64,000 bases of DNA from Micromonospora cremea (GCF_900143515.1 NZ_FSQT01000001.1:1922001-1986000); one strand, 5' to 3'; numbered from the stretch's first letter, positions 1 through 9,705 are shown. Made by a program: numbers and translations. Notes: generated from the sequence alone by a model not told the origin.

Positions 1-143
1 ACGGTGGCCGCGTCCGGGCGGGTGACGATGACGTAGAAGTTGGCGAAGGCCGCCGCGACGACCGCGCCGCCGGCGAGCGCGCGAGCCGCGACCGCGACGT
101 CCTCGGGGCGGTCCAGGTACAGGGTCGGTGTCGGGGCGTCCAT
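1..143 (-). CDS. Sua5/YciO/YrdC-like protein, N-terminal fragment
   Basis: Only the first 47 or so residues are visible; the gene runs off the left edge. It starts at ATG 143, with a GAGGAGG ribosome site 5 bases upstream. The visible peptide has an ARALAGGAVVAAAF stretch followed by YVIVTRPDAA. This resembles the beginning of the threonylcarbamoyl-AMP synthase fold, where a glycine-rich strand precedes the nucleotide pocket. The canonical PTDTVYGL motif is replaced by AAAFANFYVIV, so this would be a divergent Sua5-like paralogue rather than the housekeeping enzyme. The family assignment rests on a short fragment and is tentative. Confidence 0.4.
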   Translation of the reverse strand, partial: MDAPTPTLYLDRPEDVAVAARALAGGAVVAAAFANFYVIVTRPDAAT

Positions 144-394
144 GAGTCCTCCTCGGCGGTGGCCGTGAGGCAGTTCTACGTCGGTTGACCGGTACGACGG
201 CCGGGTCCGTCGTCGATCCGATAGCCGGCCCGCCCTACCCGGTGCGGGCGGCCGATGTCAGGGCTGTACCGACGGCGGACGGTATCGGCCGGACGGACGA
301 TCCGCAGGGGCGGTCGCGGGCAGCAGTTAGCGGCTCGACCCGATTGGGTACATCGCCTGCACCTCGATCCACCACATTCCCTCAGGAGGCAGCG

Positions 395-601
395 ATGCGC
401 GGCACCTCGATACTCGGAGTCATCGTCGTGATCTGGTTGGTGATCGGCGCGATCGCCGCCGGCCAGCGGGGCTACTACGGCAACGACGACACCAACTGCG
501 CCGAAGCCGGCACGATCCTGGTCACCATCGTGGCCGGGCCCCTGAACTACATCGGCGCGAACCCCAAGGTCGACTGTGAGCTGCCTGAGCCGTCCAAGTA
601 G
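395..601 (+). CDS. small single-pass membrane or secreted protein (68 aa)
   Basis: The ATG at 395 has a perfect AGGAGG at 384-389, which fixes this start over longer upstream readings. Residues 5-23 form one hydrophobic segment (ILGVIVVIWLVIGAIAAG). A short polar part follows with two cysteines (in DTNCAEAG and VDCELPEP), which could form a disulfide outside the membrane. A strong hairpin follows the stop directly, so this looks like a monocistronic gene. I recognise no family; similar tiny membrane proteins are common in actinobacteria. Confidence 0.6.
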   Translation: MRGTSILGVIVVIWLVIGAIAAGQRGYYGNDDTNCAEAGTILVTIVAGPLNYIGANPKVDCELPEPSK

Positions 602-613
602 GACCGAGCCGCC

Positions 614-640
614 GGCCCGCGCCCTTTCGGGGCGCGGGCC
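614..640 (+). terminator. hairpin terminator after the small membrane protein
   Basis: GGCCCGCGCCC (614-624) pairs perfectly with 630-640 around a short TTTCG loop, 13 bases after the stop codon. There is no T tract, as is usual for GC-rich actinobacterial terminators. Confidence 0.7.
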
Positions 641-1060
641 ATTCGCTGTCCGGACAGCCGTGGGCGTCCCTCGGCCGCGAGTCTCGCGGCTGTCCGGTCG
701 CGTGTCCGACGGGGCACACCCCGTATCGCGTCCTAGGAGGCTGGTTTGCACGTCCGGTAGGCGCATGGCGCTGAGGCGCCGACGAGGCGACGCCGGGCAT
801 GGGTCGCCAACAAGCGGTATACCTCAGAGTCATATCTATGACTCTGAGGTATACCGCTTGCCACACCGACCGCCCGGAAAGGACGGCCGTGGCTGGCGTC
901 CACCGCCGAGGACCGAACACACCAGCGATCACCAGCGGGATCCGGGCCCAGCGCAAGGATCGACGCGAACGACGACCCCGACGAGACGAACGGGTCTGCC
1001 CGGACGATCGTCGCGATCGTCCGGGCGGCCGGCTGCCCACGGGATGGGTACGCGCCCCGC
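641..1060. other. intergenic region without a convincing gene
   Basis: About 420 bases lie between the terminator of the small plus-strand gene and the end of the minus-strand beta-helix gene. Open frames here read through a large palindrome and are Arg/Pro-rich, with no recognisable domain. The notable content is the perfect 24-bp inverted repeat at 811-860. Confidence 0.6.
811..860. repeat. perfect 24-bp inverted repeat, probable dispersed palindromic element
   Basis: Arms 811-834 and 837-860 are exact reverse complements separated only by TC. The arms are clearly more AT-rich (GGTATACCTCAGAGTCATA) than the surrounding GC-rich DNA. A stem this long and exact, in a gene-free stretch, suggests a REP/MITE-like repeat or a strong bidirectional terminator. 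I recall similar TATACCTCAGAGTCAT palindromes in Micromonospora intergenic DNA, but that memory needs a genome search. Confidence 0.75.
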
Positions 1061-2554
1061 TCATCGGAAGCAGTGCGCGATCGGTACCGCGCTGCCCTCG
1101 CAGTTGATCGGCTCATTCTCGACGACCACACTCTCGTCGTCGATCTTGACCTGGGCGTGCTCGCCGAAGATGCCGCCCGGCTTCAACGTGGCCGCGTTCC
1201 GGGTGACCTTGCTGGTGTAGATCGCCGCCGACCCCTGGGTGGCGTAGATGCCGCCGCCCTTGGACGTCACGCCGACCGCCTCGTTGGCGGTCACGTCGCT
1301 GCCGCGCACCAGCAGATTCGACTTGGCGGCGTAGATGCCGGCGCCGATGCCGTGGGTGATGTTGCCTTCGACCACGCTGTCATCGAGCGGCAGCAGGCCC
1401 TGTACGGTCGAGATGCCGCCGCCGTTGACGGTGGAGGTGTTGCCGCGAATGGTCATCGTGCGCATCACCAGCACCGCGTCGGAGTTCGCGGCGCCGCCGC
1501 CGATCTGCGCGGTGTTGTGCAGCAGCTCGGTGTCGTAGACCTTGGTCCGGGCCGAGAAGCTGGCCAGGCCTCCGCCCTGGCCGGCGCTGTTCTGCGCGAA
1601 GGTGGTGCTCTCCACCTCGGCCGCGCCCCGGTAGTTGCCGAGCCCGCCGCCGTAGCCGTTGGCGCTGTTGCGGTGGAACTCGGAGCGCTTCAGCGTCAGC
1701 ACACCACCGTTGAGCAGGCCCCCGCCCTTGCCCGCGGCGCCGGACGCGCTGTTGCCGATGAACGTGGAGTCGGTGACCACCATGTTGCCGTCGTTGAAGA
1801 TCCCGCCGCCGCCCCCTTCGGGAGACAGCGACGTGCTCTGGGTGACGGTGACCCGCTCCACCACGGCGGTGGCGCCGTGCACCACGTGCACGCTGCCGCC
1901 CTCGATGGCCGAGCGGCCGTTGTGCAGCTCCAGGTCGCGCAGGGTCAGCTCGCCACCGTCGCGGACGGTGAAGAAGCGGAACGCCGCGGCCTGGGCCTCG
2001 CGGGCGATGGTGGCGCCGGCACCGTCGATGGTGATGGGCTGGTAGATCGCCGGCAGGCCGGCGGTGTCGTCGGCCGGGTTGTGCGGCGGCGCATCGGCGT
2101 CGCCGGGGGTCTCCGCGGCGTCCGCCGCCTCCCGCGCGTCGCGGATCCCGCCGTCGTACTGGTCGGTCTCGTGGAACGCCTCACTGAGGGTGTACCGGCA
2201 CTTCGGCGCGAGCCGCAGCTCGGCGCCGCCCTCGGCGTTGGCCGCCACGAGCGCCGCCACCAGCTTCGCCGCGTCGCAGGGCACCGACACCACCTCCCGC
2301 TTGCCGGTGCCCGGGGTGTCCGGCCGGCCCCGCTCGGCGCCGTCGCGCTCCGGCGTGGTCCGGTCGTCGTCCTGGGCCGTGGCGGTGAGCCGGCCCAGGC
2401 CCGGGAGAGAGATGTCGCGGTCGGCGGCGGCGGCGACACCAGCAACGCCGGCCGCCCCCACCACCAGGCTCCCGGCCAGGAACCCACCGGCTAAGAACCA
2501 TCGGGACCGCCGTCTGGGTCGTGCCGGGCGATCTCCTCCTCGGTCTGTGGACAT
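1061..2554 (-). CDS. secreted or membrane-anchored parallel beta-helix protein
   Basis: The 497-aa protein begins at ATG 2554 (a GTG sits directly upstream; AGGAAGG precedes both). The N-terminus has an arginine cluster and then a hydrophobic segment (about residues 15-43), indicating export or anchoring. After an acidic low-complexity stretch come about ten repeats with short hydrophobic strands and GGGI/GGGL turns (for example GGGGGIFNDG, GGGLGNYRG, GGGISTVQG). This is the pattern of right-handed parallel beta-helices, as in pectate lyase-like and polymorphic outer-membrane-type repeats. Two cysteines close the C-terminus (NCEGS and HCFR). No catalytic residues can be assigned, so an adhesive or carbohydrate-binding role is only a guess. 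The downstream side is gene-poor and the gene appears to stand alone. Confidence 0.75.
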   Translation of the reverse strand: MSTDRGGDRPARPRRRSRWFLAGGFLAGSLVVGAAGVAGVAAAADRDISLPGLGRLTATAQDDDRTTPERDGAERGRPDTPGTGKREVVSVPCDAAKLVAALVAANAEGGAELRLAPKCRYTLSEAFHETDQYDGGIRDAREAADAAETPGDADAPPHNPADDTAGLPAIYQPITIDGAGATIAREAQAAAFRFFTVRDGGELTLRDLELHNGRSAIEGGSVHVVHGATAVVERVTVTQSTSLSPEGGGGGIFNDGNMVVTDSTFIGNSASGAAGKGGGLLNGGVLTLKRSEFHRNSANGYGGGLGNYRGAAEVESTTFAQNSAGQGGGLASFSARTKVYDTELLHNTAQIGGGAANSDAVLVMRTMTIRGNTSTVNGGGISTVQGLLPLDDSVVEGNITHGIGAGIYAAKSNLLVRGSDVTANEAVGVTSKGGGIYATQGSAAIYTSKVTRNAATLKPGGIFGEHAQVKIDDESVVVENEPINCEGSAVPIAHCFR

Positions 2555-2727
2555 CACGGTGCCTGCCTTCCTGCCTGCGTGAACGTGACCGCGCGCCGAT
2601 TCGGGCGCGGGGGAATCGACGCGCCGCCGACCACCAAAGGCCACGATAAGCCGCAATACGGACAGGTAGGTGTGAACGTGAAGAAGTGCCGCTATTCATC
2701 TTCCACGTGCGCGGGATCGCGCGTCGA

Positions 2728-4827
2728 TCAACCGCCGACGTGGATGCCGGGCCGGCGCAGCGGGTCCGGCTCGGTGCGGCGGATGATCTCCCGCACCACC
2801 GGCGGGGTGTCCCCCCGGCCGAGGATCAGGTAGCGCAGCAGGTGCGCGATGGGGCTGCCCTCGGACCACTCGAAGTGCGCGTGCGGCCGGACCCGGGTGG
2901 CGTCGCGCAGCGCGAGCAGGATAGCGGCGATCGCGTTGGGCGCGGCCGGGCTGCTGGCCCGCAGCACCCGGAAGCCGCCCACCTCGACCCCGTGCACCCG
3001 CAACACCTGGCTGAACTCGGACGGGTCGACCACGTCGATCTCCAGGAACAGCACGTCGGCGGCCCCGGGCACCGGGTTCATTCCGCGCTGCGCCCGCTCC
3101 TTGACGGTGTACTCCTTTACCGAGCCGCTCTGCCGCTTGTTCGCGATCAGGTGCAGCTTCCCGTCGTGGGCCAGCGACTCGGTGATGAACCGGCGGGCCG
3201 GCTCGTCGAACTCGATCCGCTCGGCGCGCAGCTCGGTGGTCCGGGTGACCCGGGAGACCAGCGAGACCCCGATGATGCCGAGGATGAACAGCGCCGAGAT
3301 GGTGATCCCGTCCGGCTGCTCGATGACGTTCTCCAGCAGCGCGTACACCAGCACGAGGGTCAGCACGGTGAAGCCGACGGCGGCGGCGCGCCGGTGGTGG
3401 CGGGCCGCGGAGATCGTCACCGCCACCGCGCCGGAGACCATCATCGCCAGGATGCCGGTGGCGTACGCCCCGGCCTGGGCGTTGACGTCGGCCCGGAAGG
3501 CGATGGTGATGGCGACGCTGACCAGGGTGTAGACGATCACCACCGGACGCACCGCCCGCGCCCACTCCGGGGCCATGCCGTACGAGGGCAGGTAGCGGGG
3601 CACGATGTTGATCAGGCCGGCCATCGCCGAGGCGCCGGCGAACCAGAGGATGAGCACGCTGCTCAGGTCGTAGACGGTGCCAAAGGCCTCACCCAGGTAC
3701 GTGTGCGCCAGGAAGGCCAGCGCACGGCCGTTCGCGGCGCCGCCCGGCCGGAACTCCTCGGCCGGGATGAGCGCCGTGGTCACGAAGGTGGTCGAGATCA
3801 GGTACACCGACATGATCAGCGCGGCGGTGGTGAGCAGCCGGCGGGTGTTGCGGATCCGGGTGGTCAGCCGGGCCTGCCGGTCCGGTCCGCCGGCCGCCAC
3901 CAGCGGCATCATGCTGACCCCGGTCTCGAACCCGGACAGCCCCAGCACCAGCAGCGGGAAGGCCAACGCGGCGGTCAGCAGCACGCCGCCCAGCCCGCCG
4001 CCGCCCGCGGTCACCGCGGTGGTCCAGTCCGACAGGACGCCCGGGTCGGTCGCGATCCGGGTCACCGCGACCAGCACGATCACCGCGTTGAGCAGCAGGA
4101 AGATCGCGACCAGCGGGATGGCCACCACTACCGCCTCGCGGAAGCCGAGCAGGAACACCCCGCCGAGGATGAGCAGCAGCGCCACGGTGACCGCCACCGG
4201 GACGAAGCGGCCGTGCAGGGCGTCCGGCAGGTACGGGTTCTCCAGCAGGTGCACGGTGGCGTCGGCCGAGGAGAGCGTGATCGTGATGATCCAGGAGGTG
4301 GCCACGAAACCGAGCAGCACGAGCACGAAGATCTTGCCCCGCCAGAACGGCAGCAGCCGCTCCAGCATCGCCACCGAACCCTGCCCGTGCGGGCTCTCAT
4401 GGGCGACCCGCCGGTACATCGGAAGCATCCCGAACAGGGTGAGCGCGACGATCAGCAGCGTCGCCAGCGGAGAGAGCGCCCCGGCCGCCACCGCCGCGAT
4501 GCCCGGCAGGTACGACAGGGTGGAGAAGTAGTCCACCCCGGTCAGGCACATCACCTGCCACCAGGCGTGCGCCCGGCTCTGCCCCTCGGTCGCCTCCGGG
4601 CCGGGCGGCTGCACCTGGTGCTGGAAGAGCCACCGGCGCAGCGGGCTGGCCGGCGCCACCGGGCGGACCGGGCTGGCCACCCGTTCGGGCACCACGACAC
4701 CCTGCCGACCACCCCGGTGCGGACGGGCCGGGTCACGGGCGGCGCGCAGCGCCGGGTCCGGGCCGGTGGGCGGGTGGTGGCGGCGTCCGCCCCCGCGTCG
4801 CGGTTTCCCCCGGTGCTCGTCAGCCAT
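2728..4827 (-). CDS. APC-superfamily amino-acid/cation permease
   Basis: This polytopic membrane protein of 699 aa starts at ATG 4827; an in-frame GTG at 4839 is also possible. A basic, proline-rich cytoplasmic leader of about 75 residues precedes some twelve hydrophobic segments. The first contains [18 protein letters not shown] and is followed by [21 protein letters not shown], a layout typical of the large APC-type transporters of actinobacteria. The last 150 residues form a soluble cytoplasmic domain beginning after the final helix ([17 protein letters not shown] region). Family membership is visible from length and topology. The substrate cannot be read from the sequence; amino acids are the usual annotation, and potassium-type KUP uptake is the alternative. 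Confidence 0.75.
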   Translation of the reverse strand: MADEHRGKPRRGGGRRHHPPTGPDPALRAARDPARPHRGGRQGVVVPERVASPVRPVAPASPLRRWLFQHQVQPPGPEATEGQSRAHAWWQVMCLTGVDYFSTLSYLPGIAAVAAGALSPLATLLIVALTLFGMLPMYRRVAHESPHGQGSVAMLERLLPFWRGKIFVLVLLGFVATSWIITITLSSADATVHLLENPYLPDALHGRFVPVAVTVALLLILGGVFLLGFREAVVVAIPLVAIFLLLNAVIVLVAVTRIATDPGVLSDWTTAVTAGGGGLGGVLLTAALAFPLLVLGLSGFETGVSMMPLVAAGGPDRQARLTTRIRNTRRLLTTAALIMSVYLISTTFVTTALIPAEEFRPGGAANGRALAFLAHTYLGEAFGTVYDLSSVLILWFAGASAMAGLINIVPRYLPSYGMAPEWARAVRPVVIVYTLVSVAITIAFRADVNAQAGAYATGILAMMVSGAVAVTISAARHHRRAAAVGFTVLTLVLVYALLENVIEQPDGITISALFILGIIGVSLVSRVTRTTELRAERIEFDEPARRFITESLAHDGKLHLIANKRQSGSVKEYTVKERAQRGMNPVPGAADVLFLEIDVVDPSEFSQVLRVHGVEVGGFRVLRASSPAAPNAIAAILLALRDATRVRPHAHFEWSEGSPIAHLLRYLILGRGDTPPVVREIIRRTEPDPLRRPGIHVGG

Positions 4828-4914
4828 CGCCCGTCCCACCCTCGCAGGTCCTGATCCGACGGTAGGCGGTGCCCCGCGCCCCGACCGGCGGAACGGGGCA
4901 GGCAGGTTGCCTGC

Positions 4915-5316
4915 TCAGGGCAGGTCCGGGCCGGCGAACAGCCGGGCCAGGGCGGGCGGATCGGCGATGGTCACCGTGACCGCCGGGTGCCGGGGCCACC
5001 CCCCGGGCGCCACGGCCGGCACCGGTACGCCGAAAAGTAGGCAGACCCCGCCGGCCGTGCTGCTGCCGAAGCTCACACCGCCGTCGGCCAGCGACACGTG
5101 CGGGCCGATCGCCCGCCACCACCGGTACGGGCCGCTCACCTCGGCGCCGGTCACATTGTCCCGGTCGGTGCGCAACCGCCACGGCCCGTACCGGATCAGC
5201 AGTTCCCGGTCGGTGACGGCGACCCAGGCCGTCGCCGGCCGCACCCCCAGCAGCGCCAGCGCCGGGCGGAACACCGGGTCGAAGCGGAACGGGAACCGGG
5301 TCGCGGGACCCATCAT
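4915..5316 (-). CDS. conserved hypothetical protein (about 133 aa)
   Basis: I chose ATG 5316 (a second ATG follows at 5313) because the upstream extension is only Ala/Pro/Arg-rich. The body has alternating strands: FRFDPVFRPALALLGV, then AWVAVTDRELLIRYGPWRLRTDRDNVTGAEV, then SFGSSTAGGVCLLF and AVTVTIADPPALARLF. This is the appearance of a small beta-rich, PH-like domain with a terminal helix, widespread in actinobacteria without known function. It is not operonic with its neighbours: a gap of some 400 bases separates it from the DUF5995 gene. Confidence 0.6.
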   Translation of the reverse strand: MMGPATRFPFRFDPVFRPALALLGVRPATAWVAVTDRELLIRYGPWRLRTDRDNVTGAEVSGPYRWWRAIGPHVSLADGGVSFGSSTAGGVCLLFGVPVPAVAPGGWPRHPAVTVTIADPPALARLFAGPDLP

Positions 5317-5718
5317 CCCGCACCGGGCCGGACGGTGGGTCGCGGCACCGGGCCACCCGGCCGCAGTGGGCCGGGCCGCGCGGGCCGGGGTCGGGCGGCG
5401 GGCCGGCGCCGGGCCAGGACGGTCATTGCGCGGGCGTACCCCGTTCAGGCCCGACGACACCCCCCGTCCGGTCGGATCCTCCCGCCACCGGCGACGGGGA
5501 CCCGGTGCCCCCTCCCACCAACTCCCCCACCGCCGGCCGGCACCCCCCGGGCCGGCCGACGATGGCAGACGGTCGACACCCCCCGGGTCGGCCGGCTGTC
5601 ACCCGGAGCCGACCGGAATCCCGGGCGGCGTCGCGGGTGGGTGGAGCTGGCGGGGCGGGACGCGTCCCCGCGCTCCGCCGCCCCCCATCGGGCGGAGCGC
5701 GGGGACCCCCCGTCCCGG
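5317..5718. other. intergenic region, cytosine-rich
   Basis: This 400-base stretch carries two imperfect copies of a CACCCCCCGGG(C/T)CGGCC unit around 5541-5600 and the hairpin listed separately at its right end. No coding potential convinced me; the frames are extremely Pro/Arg-rich. Confidence 0.5.
5664..5706 (-). terminator. hairpin terminator of the DUF5995 gene
   Basis: GTCCCCGCGCTCCGCC (5664-5679) is exactly complementary to 5691-5706, giving a 16-bp stem with an 11-base loop. It lies 13 bases past the stop codon of the minus-strand gene. Confidence 0.75.
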
Positions 5719-6489
5719 CTACTGCAGGAACGCCCCCAGGGGCGAGAGCAGCAACCGGCCGAGCGCCGCGGCGTTGTCGTCCAACCGCGTGCGCTCACAC
5801 TCGCGGGCGTCCGGATCGTGCCGGCACCGCCAGATCTTCTGCGCGTTGCGCCAGGCGACATCGCGGGTGTACTCGACCAGTTCCCCCTGGTACCAGTCGT
5901 CGATGTCACCGTTGAGCATGTCGATGAGCAGCTGCCACCGCTCCAGGTAACCCCGACGCAGGCCGGGGATCTTGTCCGCGAAGATGTTGTTGATCTCGAG
6001 GTAGTCGTGGTGCTGGTCGCTGCCGTCGACCGGCTCCGACTCCAGGTGGTCGAACGTGGTGACCAGGGCGAACGGCAGGTCGAAGTTGATGTGCGCGTTG
6101 ACCCCGGCCGCCGCCGACGGCAGCGGGCGGGCGTCCGGCCCGCCCATCCGCTCGAACAGGCACGACCACGCCTTCGGGGTGCCCGGGCTGGAGTCGGTCC
6201 ACAGTCGCATCGCGTCGAAATACCGCGCGGCGAACTCGACGTCCAGCCGGGAGAGGAACGCCGGGTCGACGAAGCGGTCGTCGTACAGCCCGTCGAGGAC
6301 GCTGCTGGTGATGGTCAGGTAGAGCTTGTTGAAGTCGGCCAACGGGCAGCTCTCCTCCAGCGGAGGCAGCCGCACCAGCAGGTCCTGGAGCTTGGTGAGG
6401 TGATCGACAACGGCTGGCACGTCAGCCGGATGGTCGGCGAGCAGGTCGACGATGTCCCGGTGCACGGGCCCCCAGACCGGTCCGGTCAT
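5719..6489 (-). CDS. DUF5995 family protein
   Basis: The 256-aa protein starts at ATG 6489 behind GGAGGAAAG. It is all-helical in appearance, with no signal peptide or membrane segment. The signature stretch VNAHINFDLPFALV near residue 128, and the later HHDYLEINNIF and DIDDWYQGELVEY, match the actinobacterial DUF5995 family as I know it. Conserved His, Asp and Asn residues there hint at a metal- or ligand-binding site, but no activity is established. The gene is transcribed away from the LAL regulator region on the same strand, with about 130 bases between them. Confidence 0.75.
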   Translation of the reverse strand: MTGPVWGPVHRDIVDLLADHPADVPAVVDHLTKLQDLLVRLPPLEESCPLADFNKLYLTITSSVLDGLYDDRFVDPAFLSRLDVEFAARYFDAMRLWTDSSPGTPKAWSCLFERMGGPDARPLPSAAAGVNAHINFDLPFALVTTFDHLESEPVDGSDQHHDYLEINNIFADKIPGLRRGYLERWQLLIDMLNGDIDDWYQGELVEYTRDVAWRNAQKIWRCRHDPDARECERTRLDDNAAALGRLLLSPLGAFLQ

Positions 6490-6604
6490 CTTTCCTCCAT
6501 GGTGGTCCGCGGCACCCCCGTGCCGCCGTCGACGGTGCTCAGCCTTTCAGCCGACACCGACCGCCGGATCAGTAGAACGACGTATCCCGGCGCGCACAGG
6601 CGCC

Positions 6605-6628
6605 GGCTGACCGACCGGTCGGTCAGCC
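6605..6628. repeat. perfect 24-bp palindrome at the 3' end of the LAL regulator gene
   Basis: GGCTGACCGACC (6605-6616) is followed at once by its exact reverse complement (6617-6628), with no loop. The TGA stop of the LuxR-type gene (6623-6625) lies inside it. A loopless dyad favours a protein-binding site over a terminator, although in RNA the inner bases could open to form a loop. Confidence 0.6.
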
Positions 6629-9523
6629 GCGCCGGTTGCGCAACTGGATGGCGCTGGCCTGGACCCGGGTACGGACCTGGAGCTTGTCGAAGATGTGCGA
6701 CACGTGCACACCGATGGTCCGCTCGCTGATGAACAGCCGCTGCCCGATCTCCTTGTTGGTCAGTCCCTCGGCGACCAGCGCGAGCACCTCCCGCTCCCGC
6801 GCGGTGAGCGCCGCCAGCTCGTCGGCGACCGGCTCGGCCGGGGCCGCGCCCCGCGCACGGTCGCCGGCCTCGCGCTCCTCCAGCGACACCCGGGCCCGCC
6901 CGGCCAGCTCCCGGATCTCCGAGGTCAACGGCACCGCGCCCAACCCCTGCGCCACCCGGTACGCCTCGCGCAGCAGCTTGGCGGCGGTGGCCACCCGGCT
7001 GCGCCGCGCCAACAACGCCTCGGCCTGCCGCAGCCGCGAGTACGCCGCCGGGTAGGGGTGGTTGCGCCGGTCCCACTCGGCGACCGAGCTGGCCCACAGC
7101 TCCGGGTCGCTGCCGTCGAGTCGACTCACCTCGGCGGCGCAGAGCGCCAGGAAGCCATCCACCACCGATCGCACCGGACGGGCCGCGGACGCGCTCTTGC
7201 GCGCCACCCGTTCGGCGACGTCCCGCAGCCGGCGCACCGCCGTCGGGTCGACCGCCACCGTGCGGCTGGCGTGCGCCTCCGCCTCGGCGCGCAGGCCGTG
7301 CCAGACCAGCGCCGAGAGGATGGTCACGTCGTCGGAGCGGCTCTCGGTCAGGCCGCGCTGCACCGCCTGCCGCGCCACGTCGTGCCGGCCCTCCCACATG
7401 GCCAGCCCGGCGCGCAGGGTGAGCAGGGGGATGACGTGCCGGGCCCCGCCGCCCGCGAGCACCATGGCCACCGCGTCGAGGTCCCGGTCGGCGGCCTCGA
7501 TGTCGCCGTAGCCCACCGAGAGCCGGCACCGGGCCAGCAGCAGCTCGACGGCGTCCGCGCCCGACGGGCGGTGCCGGAGCGCGGCGGCGACCACCTTCTC
7601 CGCCTCGGCCCACTGGCCCACCCGGAACAGCCCGTTGGTGGCGATGGCCAGCAGCCGGGTCTCCCAGGTGCGGCCCAACCCCAGCTCGGCCACCCGCTCG
7701 GCGCCCCGGCGGGCCACCACCACCCCCTCCTCAAGGATGTTCAGCGGACCGGTCAGCAGCTCCGCCAGGTGCAGGTACGCGCAGGCCACGTCCTCCGGCC
7801 GGCCGGCGCGCTCGGCGGTGTCGAGCGCCTGGCGCATCACCGCCAGCCCGGCGTCCGGGTCTTCCAGGTATGCCTCGCTGAAGCCGAGCGCCGAGCTGGC
7901 CAGCACCACCTCGGTGGTGGCTCCCTCCACCGTGGCGGCCAGCGCCAGGGCCTCCCGGGCCCGCTGGCCGGCGTCGGCGTACCGGCCGAGGTGCAGCAGC
8001 AGCTCGGCCAGGTGCGCGGCGGCGGTGGCCCGCTCACCCGGGGAGCAGTCCGCCGCCTCCAACGCCCGCTGGTACTCCTCCTCGGCCAGCGCCGAGCGCC
8101 CGGCGGCGGCCAGGTAGCGGGCCCGGCGGATGTGCAGCGCGCAGCTCGGCTCGTTGCCCCGCACCGCGGCCAGCTCCTCCAGCAGGGCCAGCGCCCGAGC
8201 GTGCTCCCCACAGTGGTGGGCCGCCTCGGCGGCGTGCCCGAGCAGCTCGACCCGGTCCACACCCGGCGTGCCGGGGTCGCCGGCCAGCTGCAGCGCCGCC
8301 GACCAGTGCCGGTGCGCCTCGGCGTAGCCGTGCAGCCGCTCGGCCTCCTGCGCGGCGGCCACCGCCGCCGGCAACGCCCGGGCCGGTTCGCCGGCCAGCC
8401 GCCAGTGGTGCGCCAGTCGGGCCTGGTGCAGCTCGGCCGGCGCGGCGGTCAGGGCCTCGGCGTAGCGACGGTGCAACCCGGAGCGCTCGGCCGGAAGCAG
8501 CTCGTGCGCCAGGACCTCGGCCACCAGCCTGTGCCGCAGCCGGTAGCCGTCGTCGGCGCCGACCAGCAGCCGGTGCGCCACCGCGGCGCGGGCCGCCTCG
8601 ATCAGCTCCTCCTCCGGCAGCCGGAGCACCTGGGCCAGCAGCCAGTGCTCCACCGGCTCGACGCCGGCGGCCACCGCGTGCACCACGGCGTGCGCGTGCT
8701 GGGGCAGCGCGTCGACCCGGGCCAGGAAGATCTCACGTAGCGTCTCGGACAGCCCGTCCCGGCCGTCGCGCAGGTCGCGGGCCAGCTCCTCGATGACGAA
8801 CGGGTTGCCGCCGCTGCGCTGCCACACCTGCTCGGCCGCGTCGACGGCGAGCTCCCGGCCGACCACCGCGGTGGCGAGCCGTTCGGTGCCGGCCCGGTCC
8901 AGCGGGGCCAGGTCGAGCACCCGCACCGTCCGCAGTCGACGGAGCTCGGTGAGCACCCGACGCAGCGGGTGTGCGCCCTGCAACGACTCGGCGCGGACCG
9001 CGGCCAGCACCGAGAGCTGAAGGTCGCCGAGCCCGGCCAGCAGGTAGAGCAGCAGCTGGCGGGTGCTCCGGTCGACCCACTGGAGGTCGTCCAGGATCAG
9101 CACCAGCGGCCGGCCCTCGGCGATCAGGTGCAGCCCCCGGGAGACCCGCTCCAGCAGCGCGCCCGCGCCGTCCGGACCGGCGGTCTCGTCGGCGAACATC
9201 TGCAACAGCCCGCGTACGGCCGAGGAGGTGCGCGCCTGCGAGGTGGACAGGTCAGCGTCGAAGCGCCGCAGTGCCTGCAGCAGCGGGTGCAGCGGGGAGG
9301 CGTCACCGATGTCCAGGCAGCTGCCGGTCAGCACCAACGCGCCCTGGTCCCGCAGCCGCGCGCCGATCTCGCCGAGCAGCCGGGTCTTGCCCACACCGCT
9401 CTCACCGGTCAGGAAGACGGCGGCGGTCTGCCCGTGCGCGACGTCACCGAGCAAAGCGGACCGAACCGTCTGCACCAGCTCGGCCCGGCCCACGAGCGGT
9501 GCGGTGTCCACATCGCTGGCCAT
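6623..9523 (-). CDS. LuxR-family LAL transcriptional regulator with AAA ATPase domain
   Basis: The 966-aa regulator starts at ATG 9523; there is no clear ribosome site, so leaderless translation is possible. The N-terminal STAND/AAA ATPase has a P-loop GESGVGKT at residues 40-47 and a Walker B strand LVLILDD at 140-146. A long helical middle follows, rich in Ala/Leu/Glu TPR-like units. The C-terminus is a LuxR helix-turn-helix (TAREREVLALVAEGLTNKEI, then TIGVHVSHIFDKL). This is the classic LAL (large ATP-binding regulator of LuxR family) architecture and size. Such proteins are thought to act as inducer-responsive activators. The divergent neighbour, a cyclase-domain ATPase, shares the 182-base intergenic region, so co-regulation is plausible. 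The target genes are unknown. Confidence 0.9.
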   Translation of the reverse strand: MASDVDTAPLVGRAELVQTVRSALLGDVAHGQTAAVFLTGESGVGKTRLLGEIGARLRDQGALVLTGSCLDIGDASPLHPLLQALRRFDADLSTSQARTSSAVRGLLQMFADETAGPDGAGALLERVSRGLHLIAEGRPLVLILDDLQWVDRSTRQLLLYLLAGLGDLQLSVLAAVRAESLQGAHPLRRVLTELRRLRTVRVLDLAPLDRAGTERLATAVVGRELAVDAAEQVWQRSGGNPFVIEELARDLRDGRDGLSETLREIFLARVDALPQHAHAVVHAVAAGVEPVEHWLLAQVLRLPEEELIEAARAAVAHRLLVGADDGYRLRHRLVAEVLAHELLPAERSGLHRRYAEALTAAPAELHQARLAHHWRLAGEPARALPAAVAAAQEAERLHGYAEAHRHWSAALQLAGDPGTPGVDRVELLGHAAEAAHHCGEHARALALLEELAAVRGNEPSCALHIRRARYLAAAGRSALAEEEYQRALEAADCSPGERATAAAHLAELLLHLGRYADAGQRAREALALAATVEGATTEVVLASSALGFSEAYLEDPDAGLAVMRQALDTAERAGRPEDVACAYLHLAELLTGPLNILEEGVVVARRGAERVAELGLGRTWETRLLAIATNGLFRVGQWAEAEKVVAAALRHRPSGADAVELLLARCRLSVGYGDIEAADRDLDAVAMVLAGGGARHVIPLLTLRAGLAMWEGRHDVARQAVQRGLTESRSDDVTILSALVWHGLRAEAEAHASRTVAVDPTAVRRLRDVAERVARKSASAARPVRSVVDGFLALCAAEVSRLDGSDPELWASSVAEWDRRNHPYPAAYSRLRQAEALLARRSRVATAAKLLREAYRVAQGLGAVPLTSEIRELAGRARVSLEEREAGDRARGAAPAEPVADELAALTAREREVLALVAEGLTNKEIGQRLFISERTIGVHVSHIFDKLQVRTRVQASAIQLRNRRG

Positions 9524-9705
9524 GGCACGCAGCCTAATCACACGCCCCCGTACCGTTCTACGGCCATCAGCCGCTTGTGGTACTCCTCGCGTCGACATTG
9601 CGACTAAAGGTTGCGTGTGGCCGACATACGTCGTTCTGCCGATCCCCCGTCAGCCCAGGAATGCCAATCTCCGAGGGTCGTCAGACAGCAGTGGGAGAAA
9701 GGCCG

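Noticed and set aside
811..860. CRISPR repeat or tRNA
   Set aside because: Only one copy, no spacers, and no cloverleaf; a simple palindrome explains it.
1073..2494. 473-codon plus-strand frame opposite the beta-helix gene
   Set aside because: Composition is that of an antisense shadow (Val/Gly/Arg/His-rich, no domain), while the minus strand has a signal segment and clear repeats.
2686..4854. 722-codon plus-strand frame opposite the permease gene
   Set aside because: Very rich in Gln/His/Arg/Gly with no hydrophobic pattern; it is the complement of a clear membrane protein.
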